A program made the translations under genes and the position numbers. The notes under the pieces were generated by a model. That model saw only the letters and a program-made list of their open reading frames with translations. It was not told the origin of the DNA and made no database searches. Below, one piece after another: positions 37,890 to 37,974 of a DNA stretch of 37,974 bases. Source of the DNA: Acidobacteriota bacterium (GTDB lineage Bacteria; Acidobacteriota; Vicinamibacteria; Vicinamibacterales; UBA8438). Where the stretch lies: positions 1 to 37,974 of the forward strand of contig JADFPE010000010.1 of assembly GCA_022562495.1 (NCBI GenBank). The letters run 5' to 3'. The stretch's first letter is position 1, and each line of letters begins with the position of its first letter.

Positions 37890-37974
37890 CGGCTGGCGAT
37901 GCATCCCGCCTGGACGGCGTTGCTCCTCGGTCACAAATCCCCCAATTTGCTCCCTCGTCGCGCCTTGCCAGCCG
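37890..37974. repeat. 85-base palindromic intergenic element reaching the window end
   Basis: It is bounded by exact eight-base inverted ends, CGGCTGGC (37890-37897) and GCCAGCCG (37967-37974). Inside it has a small inverted repeat CAAAT-CCCCCA-ATTTG (37934-37949) and two direct copies of TTGCTCC followed by (C)TCG. Such nested palindromes are typical of REP/MITE-like dispersed elements. It may continue beyond the window. No other copy is in this window. Confidence 0.55.

Overview
The window is high-GC DNA that most likely comes from the phylum Acidobacteriota, perhaps class Vicinamibacteria. The reasons are two long orphan FtsX/MacB-type permeases of the acidobacterial ADOP type (one paired with a PadR regulator), a VWFA-related secreted protein of the type common in that phylum, several PQQ propeller dehydrogenases, and remnants of the Ser/Thr kinase family that is expanded there. 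The assignment rests on family knowledge, not on a search. No tRNA, rRNA, CRISPR array or transposase was found.

Left part (1-10300): an oxidase and secretion-rich region. Four minus-strand genes (copper radical oxidase, PQQ dehydrogenase, VWFA-like protein, membrane-tethered response regulator) each lie directly downstream of a remnant of the 5' end of a Ser/Thr kinase gene. Each remnant is a short promoter followed by roughly the first 20 kinase codons, and two of these tiny reading frames end overlapping the next gene's start codon. A second PQQ dehydrogenase on the plus strand is followed by the decayed tail of a DUF1552 gene, and then a plant-type [2Fe-2S] ferredoxin that may be leaderless.

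Middle-left (10500-18800): padR plus an ADOP permease, then a cytochrome c maturation block: ccmE with Cys in place of the haem-binding His, a ccmF-ccmH fusion, and a CcmI-like gene. A hemerythrin gene, a small exported protein and a truncated PQQ-like propeller fragment follow.

Middle-right (18796-28039): the most notable region. Nine minus-strand genes overlap or lie within 18 bases of each other: lipoyl-carrier protein (GcvH-like), CobW-type GTPase, small Cys protein, 2[4Fe-4S] ferredoxin, radical SAM enzyme, DUF116-polyprenyl diphosphate synthase fusion, a cyclase-like alpha-barrel protein, a squalene-hopene-cyclase-like class II cyclase with an intact DxDDT motif, and a NifS cysteine desulfurase. 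I infer one operon that makes a prenyl chain, cyclises it and modifies it with Fe-S, radical and lipoyl chemistry. I do not recognise it as a described pathway. A single-domain response regulator and a hybrid histidine kinase are transcribed divergently from it.

Right part (31000-37974): a decayed hemerythrin fragment, a small membrane protein, a DUF4399 lipoprotein, a dihydroorotase/DUF3089-hydrolase pair, a small membrane protein and a second ADOP permease, ending in an 85-base palindromic element at the window edge. TCTAGA boxes lie upstream of both permease loci and may be shared PadR-type operators.
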